Below, in pieces: positions 57,901 through 64,000 of a stretch of 64,000 nucleotides of DNA. Made by a program: the position numbers and the translations under genes. Position 1 is the stretch's first letter, and each line of letters opens with the position of its first letter. The DNA is from Triticum aestivum (Eukaryota; Streptophyta; Magnoliopsida; Poales; Poaceae), in assembly GCF_018294505.1 (NCBI RefSeq), contig NC_057795.1, positions 521,859,184-521,923,183 of the forward strand. The letters run 5' to 3'. The notes below the pieces were generated by a model that ran no database searches, was not told the origin of the DNA, and was given only the letters and a program-made list of their open reading frames with translations.

Positions 57901-58710
57901 GTTTATGTGAAACTTGTATTTCCAAAGAAGTGAGTCGGAGCACTATAGCATTTCTGATGAGTATATGTTGTTGACATACTGTTGATTGGAAATGATGTAG
58001 AATTTCTGGAAAGCATGAAGGGTTATTTGAAAAGTGTTTTTCAATGGAAACCCTGGATTAAGCTACTTGAATATTGAGCATGAAGATCTATAAGGATAGA
58101 TCAACAACGCTTAATAGTACTTTCAAATGAACACATACCGTGACAAGATTTTGAAGGAGTTCAAAATAGATCGGCAAAGAAGGAGTTCTTGGCTGTGTTA
58201 TAAGGTGTGAGTATTGGGTAAGACTCAAGACATGACCACGGCAGAAGAGAAGAAAGGACGAAGGTCGTCCCCTATGCTTCAGACGTAGGCTCTATAGTAT
58301 GCTATGTTGTGTACCGCACCTGAAGTGTGCCTTGCCATGAGTCAGTCAAGGAGTACAAGAGTGATCCAGGAATGGATCACAGGACAGCGGTCAAACTTAT
58401 CCTTAGTAACTAGTGGACTAAGGAATTTTCTCGATTATGGAGGTGGTAAAAGAGTTCGACGTAAAGGGTTACGTCGATGCAAACTTTGATACTAATCTGG
58501 ATGACTATGAGTAGTAAACCGGATTCATATAGTAGAACAGTTATTTGGAATAGTTCCAAATAGCGCGTGGTATCTGCATCTACAAGATGACATAGAGATT
58601 TGTAAAACACACAAGGATCTGAAAGGTTCGGACCCGTTGACTAATAACCTCTCTCACAAGCGAGATATGATCAAACCCCATGGGTGTTGAATTCATTACA
58701 ATCACATAGT
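54960..58710 (+). pseudogene. Copia C gag-pol, heavily degenerate
   Basis: Traces of the polyprotein occur in order in all three frames: gag near 54963 (SSNYVDWVRK), zinc-knuckle remnant (about 55655-55700), protease remnant (55805), integrase (56190-57000), RT (57250-58200) and RNase H (58440-58700). The integrase zinc-binding part is duplicated with an 88-base offset (copies at about 56212-56265 and 56300-56354, GCATGAAGAA and CTCCATG). Dozens of stops and small indels make every domain non-functional. The catalytic RT motif is not intact (near 57970 the Val-Asp-Asp context is frameshifted). Confidence 0.85.
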
Positions 58711-58750
58711 GATGTGGACCAGATTATTAACTCTAGTGCAAGTGGGAAAC

Positions 58751-60207
58751 TGTTGGAAATATGCCCTAGAGGCAATAATAAAATGGTTATTATTGTATTT
58801 CCTTGTTCATGATAATTGTCTATTGTTCATGCTATAATTGTATTAACTGGAAACCGTAATACATGTGTGAATACATGGACCACAACATGTCCCTAGTGAG
58901 CCTCTAGTTGACTAGCTCGTTGATCAATAGATGGTTATGGTTTCCTGACCATGGACATTAGATGTCATTGATGACGGGATCACATCATTAGGAGAATGAT
59001 GTGATGGACAAGACCCAATCCTAAGCATAGCACAAGATCGTGTAGTTCGTTTGCTAAGAGCTTTTTGAATGTCAAGTATCATTTCCTTAGACCATGAGAT
59101 TGTGCAACTCCCGGATACCATAGGAATGCTTTGGGTGTGCCAAACGTCACAACGTAACTGGGTGGCTATAAAGGTGCACTACGGGTATCTCCGAAAGTGT
59201 CTGTTGGGTTGGCACGAATCGAGACTGGGATTTGTCACTCCGTATGACGGAGAGGTATCTCTGGGCCCACTCGGTAATGCATCATCATAATGAGCTCAAT
59301 GTGACTAAGTAGTTAGTCACGGGATCATGCATTATGGAACGAGTAAAGTGACTTACCGGTAACGAGATTGAACGAGGTATTGGGATACCGATGATCGTAT
59401 CTCGGGCAAGTAACACACCGATTGACAAAGGGAATTGCATACGGGATTGCTTGAATCCTTGACATCGTGGTTCATCCGATGAGATCATCGTGGAACATGT
59501 GGGAGCCAACATGTGTATCCAGATCCCGTTGTTGGTTATTGACCGGAGAACATCTCGGTCATGTCTGCTTGGTTCCCGAACCCGTAGGGTCTACACACTT
59601 AAGGTTCGGTGACGCTAGAGTTGTTATGGGAAATAGTATGTGGTTACCGAAGGTTGGTCGGAGTCCCGATGAGATCCCGGACATGACGAGGAGCTCCGGA
59701 ATGGTCCAGAGGTGAAGATCGGTATATTGGACGAAGGGTATTGAAGTCCAGAATTGTTCCGGGGGTACCAGGTGATGACCAGCGTGTCCGAAAGGGGTTT
59801 CGGAGGCCCCGACAAGCGTTGGGGGGCCTTATGGGCCAAGGGGAGAGGGCACATCAGCCCACTAAGGGGCTGAGCGCCCCTCCCACCCCATCTCACGTAA
59901 TCAGGAGAGGTGGGGGCGCCACCCCTAGGGCAGCCGCCCCTCCCGGCTTGGGGGGCAAGTTTCCTAGGGGGTGGGGCGCCCAAACCCATCTAGGGTTTCC
60001 CCTGTGGCCGCAGCCCCTCCCCTAGGGAACCCTAGGGCGCCTCCCCCTCCTCCCTTCCCCCTATATATAGTGAGGGAGAGAGAGGGCAGCCGCACCCTTC
60101 CCCTAGCGTATGAAGATGCACTCCCCCTCTCTCTCGTTGCTAGTCTCTCCATAGATTGATCTTGGTGATGCGTAGAAAATTTTGAATTTCTGCTACGTTC
60201 CCCAACA
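58751..60207 (+). repeat. 3' LTR of Copia C (1457 bp, internal deletion)
   Basis: Follows the purine tract AAGTGGGAAAC (58740-58750). Ends CCCCAACA. Relative to the 5' LTR it lacks about 290 bases just after CCCCTAGCG (60100-60108); the TATA box CTATATATAG (60061-60070) is kept, but the following R/U5 portion is lost. Confidence 0.92.
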
Positions 60208-60649
60208 CGGACAACGGCATTGAACGGGCGTGGTAGATATTCGTCCCGTGCTGTCCAGTCACGCGTCTCCGGCATTGAGTAGGCGCGGACACCGAAGACG
60301 CGTCGCGAGCGGCACCCTCGGCCGATCAGCTGCTTCAATGGCAGAGGCGGTGAGAAATTGCGTCCACCCTTATGCGTCTTCAATCGTAGAGTGGCATGAA
60401 TGCGGGCAGCTGGCACCGACGGGAGCGGCCGCGTGAGGGGGGAGGGGTTTTTGATGGGCCAGGACGGTCAGAAGCGAGCTTGGGATCGGTCTGAACTTCC
60501 GCAAACCTCCCCACGTTTGTCTTCGGTTTGCGGGAGAAATCGCATCCGGACCGCCTCGCACAGGTCGACATTGAATGGCTTCTGTGGTCCGGATAGCGCG
60601 GACCGAACGGTTGGGAAAGGTTCACGGGTCCGCCTTTGAGATGCCCTTA

Positions 60650-61018
60650 CCTGGCAACACCCAAGCCCATGACCCTGAATCCCGATAGGATCTAGCTCTA
60701 CTGGATGTCACTACCGTCGTCCAGCCTAGGGCGGCAGCACTGAATTAAACTTTTCTTCATCCAGGCCAGTAAAACGAGGAAGAACAGAGAAGGCAGACAT
60801 ACCCCATTTGCTAAATAAACAACAAATACTTTGGCTAATTCTGCATGCCTGCCTGCTTTGTGGAAGGGATACGGTCCTTAGCATAAACTAACGCGTCCTT
60901 CATGCCCTGTCAACCCCACCATGGATTGCTTGCTCATGAGCGTCAGCTCGGCTCCGAATTTTCTTTCCGGCGATGGCGATATGGCGTGCGCTTCAGCTGA
61001 AGAATCGCTAGTTTTCCT
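60650..61018. other. Unassigned low-copy-looking sequence
   Basis: No open frame with a domain, no transposon end and no RNA gene recognised. It borders the TTA duplication of the Harbinger-like element and is therefore the older host sequence. Confidence 0.4.
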
Positions 61019-61660
61019 GGCAATTTCTTTACGAGATCTCCGCGCTTAAAGCGGCGGGATGGACGGAGCTGTTTTTCTATCGCCCAGTGGGATCCTGCCG
61101 CTGATCCGCTTCAGGGCAGCCCAGACGGTGACACTCTTTATCCGAAATCATTAGCAGCCTCCCTGACGTGCACAATTTCAATTGCGTTTCATCGGATTTT
61201 TCTGGTGTGGTTTCACCATCATGCCATGCTTTAGGCCAAAGGGGAGGAGAGAATATATACCTACCTGGTTGCCGTCCTGGAGAGTTTTGGTTGTGATGTG
61301 GCGGGCTAGCTGATCTTGCTTGTTTGTTGCGGTGCAGCTTTCAGTTCATGCCTCGAAAGGAATGAAATAAAACAATGCAGCTTTCAGTAGTTCATGGCCC
61401 TAAGCGCAAGTAAAATATGGATTCTGGCCCTTGTTTTCCGCATTGCACTTGTGCTATTCAACTGCTAATATTTCGTTTTAAACTACTGTGTCAACATCCA
61501 AGAATGGTGTTCAAGCATTAGTTCATTAGCTAAACAGGTTAAGTAGCAAGCAATTTTGGCCCACTTGCTTTCGGTTTTTTCCTTTCATTTCATTATCCTT
61601 CGAGATCTCTTGTCCTTCAATACTGAGCCATTGTTAATCTGAAAAGCAAAACAAAAGGTT
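61019..61660 (+). repeat. Tandem non-coding unit, copy 1
   Basis: Starts GCAATTTCTTTACG. Shared landmarks with copies 2 and 3: CATTAGCAGCCT (61149), GTTTCACCATCATG, AGAGAATATATACC (61249), GCTAGCTGATCTTG, GTGCAGCTTTCAG, TGCTATTCAACTGCTAATAT and TTTCATTTCATTATCCTTC. Not coding in any frame. TATA-like ATATATAC is kept in all copies. Confidence 0.8.
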
Positions 61661-61849
61661 GAGCAATAGGTCGACGGCCCACGCCTCCCTCTGCTTCGTC
61701 TTCATCTTCATCTTCAACAGCCTCGCCGGTGTGGTAGTCAGCTCTTTGCGCCTGCAAGTTGTTCGACAAATTACCTCGAGGTAAAAAAAATCCCTTTCTC
61801 GGTTCTTTGTCATTTATGCACGTAAGTGATTATTAGACTTTTGCATTGT

Positions 61850-62250
61850 GTAGATGATGAAGCGGCGGGAAACGTTTTTCGACGATTTTTCATGGAGGAG
61901 GAAGAAGAAGATGATGATCTCGAGTGGTAGTGCCCATGATGATCATTTGAGAGGAAGATGGGAGGAGCTGCAACGTGGTTCTCCGTTCGGCTGCATTCAC
62001 ATGGATTGAGTTAGGGCAGATAAACTTTTCAATGTTTATTTTGTGCCAAACCCGGTGCACCATGACAAGCATTTTAGGCGGCAATTTTGCGTAAGCAGTG
62101 GAGAGGCATGATCCTTGGTTCCAGCTGAGAAAAAATTGCAATTGGAGAAATCAGTGCAAGTGTTGTGATGAAGTGTGCCGCGATTGTTGGAGTGCTTGCA
62201 TATGGGGTTGCGGCTCACTACATCGATGATTGAGATGGAGTTGCTTTTTT
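61850..62250 (+). pseudogene. PIF/Harbinger transposase N-terminal fragment, decayed
   Basis: Pieces in more than one frame match the grass HARBI1/ALP1-like pattern in the right order: an acidic stretch (EEEEEDDDLEW, about 61893), RGSPFG (61975), then FVPNPVHHDKHFRRQF (62040-62087), where a PxYxxxxFRRRFRM motif is usual, and KCAAIVGVLAYGVAA with HYIDD (62169-62230), where AAMRMLAYGxPADxIDEY is usual. Stops and at least one frameshift separate them, and the catalytic DDE part is absent. It lies between tandem copies 1 and 2 and replaces the left part of copy 2. The nearby short frame 61854-62009 is part of this decay. Confidence 0.55.
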
Positions 62251-62257
62251 ATGGCCC

Positions 62258-62960
62258 AATGACAAGCATTCGGTGGTGCCCTTTATGCGAAACCATTAGC
62301 AGCCTGATGTGCTCGATTCATTTTGTATTTTCGTCGAATTTTTCTGGTGTTGTTTCACCATCATGCCATCATGCTTTACTCAAAAGGGGAGAGAATATAT
62401 ACATACCTCATACGTGGTTGCCGTCTTGGAGAGTCTTGGTTTTCATCAGACAGATGTGGTGTGGTGGGCTAGCTGAGCTGATCTGATCTAGCATATCTGT
62501 TGCATTGCAGCTTTCAGTCCATGACCGGAAGCACGAGTAAAAAATATGGAATATGGCCCCTGTTTTCTGCATTACACTTGTGCTATTCAACTGCTAATAT
62601 TTTTGTCTTAAACTACTGTGTCAACATCTACCAATGGTATGCAAGCCTTAGTTCATTAGCTTAGCAGGTTTAAGTAGCAAGGAATTTTGGCCCACCGGCT
62701 TTCGGTCTTTCTTTCATTTCATTATCCTTCGAGATCTCTCGCCCTTCCATGCTGAGCAATTGTTAATCTGAAAAGAAAAAGGAAATGTAGAAAGCTACTA
62801 ATCCAATTCCAATGCGTGGAGCCTTATCGATCAGAATACCCTTGTTTACGCGCCATGTCTCCGTGTGTGCCTCCATGGCGACTCAGACATGCATGAGACA
62901 GCCATTGATGGGAACAGAAAGCTCTGTGTGCCTCCATCCATTGTCTCCTTTCCTTTCAGT
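62258..62960 (+). repeat. Tandem non-coding unit, copy 2
   Basis: Landmarks as in copy 1 at a 1145-base offset (CATTAGCAGCCT at 62294; AGAGAATATATAC near 62391). Its first ~240 bases are missing, at the border with the Harbinger fragment. It extends further right than copy 1 with TTCCAATGCGTGGAGCC (62808) and CCATTGATGGGAACA, shared with copy 3. Confidence 0.8.
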
Positions 62961-63115
62961 TCCACTTTGCTGCTCAACCAATGGTGTCCATGCTTGCTTC
63001 CCTGAGCTGCTTAGCTTTAAAGATGAGCATGATATCGGTATTATTATTTACTTAAAAGATGAGCATGGTATTGGTATTGGCTACATACTTATTTTTTGAA
63101 AAGAATTAGTGTTCT
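62961..63115. other. Spacer between copies 2 and 3
   Basis: Contains a short direct repeat around AAAGATGAGCATG (63018 and 63056). No gene. Confidence 0.5.
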
Positions 63116-64000
63116 TCGCAATTTCTTTACGGCATCCCCGCACTCAAAGCGACGGAACAGGGTTGTTATTTTATCACCGAGTGGGATCCTGCTGATCTGA
63201 TTTAATGCAGCTAAGATGGTGACAAGCATATGCAGTGCTCTTTACGCGGCATCATTAGCAGCCTGATGTGCTGCCGATTTGCATTTATTTAACTATTCTG
63301 GTCTAGTTTCAGCATCATGTGTTGCTTAAGCCAAGCGTAGAGAATATATACCCACCATGCCTTGCAGTCTTGAGGAAGACTTGGTTTTTATCTGGCAGCT
63401 GTGATGTTGGCTAGCTGATCTTGTCTGTTGGATTGCAGCTTAGCACGAGTAAAATATGCCAATCTGGTCCCTGTTTTCTGCATTACACTTGTGCTATTCA
63501 ACTATACTATCTATAAAAACTACGTTTAATAGTATCTAACAATGGTATGAAAGCACTTAGTTCATCAGCTGAACCGGTTTAAGTAGTAAACAGCTTTGGC
63601 CCACTACCTTACTGTTCTTATTTATTTCATTACCCTATGTTGAGCAATTGTTAACTTCAAAAGAAAGTTGGCCCACTAACTTCAAAATTTTCTTTCATTT
63701 CATTATCCTTCTATAGTTCTATGTTGGGCAATAGTTAAAATACTCAACAAAATTGCTGAGCAGTTAACTACATTGCCCATGTTGCCTCTCAAGGAACAAT
63801 GGAAACAAGAGTGGCCCTCGCATACAAGCGTTCATGTGGAAAGGTGCTAATCCACTTCCAATGCGTGGAGCCGCCGTATCAATCAGCATGCCCTTGTTTA
63901 CGCGCCATGTTTCCCTGCATGCCTACCATGGCGGCTCGGACATGGACGAGACAGCCATTGATGGAAACAAAAAGCTCTGCGTGCCTCATGCTTGTTAATT
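63116..64000 (+). repeat. Tandem non-coding unit, copy 3, runs off the window
   Basis: Starts CGCAATTTCTTTACGG like copy 1. CATTAGCAGCCT is at 63253 (959-base offset from copy 2), AGAGAATATATACCC at 63340, and TTCCAATGCGTGGAGCC near 63857. It contains an extra partial duplication of TTCATTTCATTA (63626 and 63695). The unit may continue beyond 64000. Confidence 0.8.

Larger units (their letters stand above)
51891..60207 (+). mobile_element. Copia element C (WIS/Angela-like), complete ends, scrambled coding region
   Basis: LTRs at 51891-53652 and 58751-60207 with a perfect CGGAC duplication (51886-51890; 60208-60212). Length 8.3 kb. The LTRs are about 96% alike by eye, but gag-pol is riddled with stops, frameshifts and small deletions. 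It is inserted in the Harbinger-like element. Confidence 0.93.
50629..60646. mobile_element. PIF/Harbinger-like TIR element, ~1.7 kb net, split by Copia C
   Basis: The left end GGGCATCTCCAACAGC is preceded by TTA (50626-50628), and the right end on the minus strand GGGCATCTCAAAGGCGGACC is followed by TTA (60647-60649). Such TIRs with a 3-base TTA duplication are typical of PIF/Harbinger and its MITEs. Without Copia C and its duplication (51891-60212) it is 1.70 kb, too short for a full transposase. The left arm carries a small minus-strand gene instead. The right arm has short GGCATTGAA-type repeats (60220-60400). Confidence 0.7.

Noticed and set aside
61680..61860. Hydrophobic CFVFIFIFNSLAGVVV reading followed by a GT-AG intron, as a possible host gene exon
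   Set aside because: Joining at the apparent splice sites gives an immediate stop, there is no upstream start, and the downstream part fits a decayed Harbinger transposase better.

Overview
This window is plant nuclear DNA, almost certainly from a Triticeae grass (wheat, goatgrass, barley or rye group). The evidence is a dense stack of nested transposons: Copia elements of the BARE/WIS/Angela group with 1.7-1.8 kb LTRs, a Ty3/Gypsy chromovirus with 4.1 kb LTRs, Tat- and Athila-type Gypsy elements, a CACTA element carrying a Transposase_24-type gene, PIF/Harbinger elements and a LINE fragment. I found no intact host gene, no tRNA or rRNA gene and no CRISPR array. Family assignments come from reading motifs and structure; no database search was run.

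Layout. 1-9030: the 3' half of a plus-strand Tat-lineage Gypsy element. It has an open pol frame, an antisense spliced gene with its own putative promoter, and one LTR. 9031-13105: a reversed Athila-like Gypsy remnant. 13106-19013: a 5'-truncated Copia element (A). 19014-20090: a reversed partial LTR of a related Copia element, lying tail to tail with the LTR of A. 20091-49459: a CACTA element split by a reversed Copia element (B, 24633-47778), which is itself split by a chromovirus (27185-41476). 49467-50628: a Harbinger end fragment, a broken LINE reverse transcriptase and unassigned sequence. 50629-60646: a short TIR element (about 1.7 kb net, TTA duplication) split by Copia element C (51891-60207). 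60650-64000: low-copy-looking DNA with three diverged tandem copies of a non-coding unit and a decayed Harbinger transposase fragment.

The nesting is supported by target-site duplications: CTATG around the chromovirus, CGGAC around Copia C, an imperfect ACGTC/ACGAC around Copia B and TTA around the Harbinger-like element. Relative order: LINE and a first Harbinger copy (inferred hosts), then CACTA, then Copia B, then the chromovirus. Most premature stops look like C-to-T changes, as expected from decay of methylated, silenced DNA. The Tat pol frame is the exception: it is open for all 1037 codons seen.

The most unusual items are: (1) an extra open reading frame between the primer site and gag of the chromovirus, with a pattern like a double-stranded-RNA-binding domain; (2) the antisense, intron-containing, TATA-driven gene in the Tat element; (3) about 80-base palindromes repeated every ~264 bases in the CACTA arm; (4) mosaic patches between the two chromovirus LTRs; (5) a small TATA-driven non-transposase gene inside a Harbinger-like element; and (6) a tandem non-coding triplicate at the right end.
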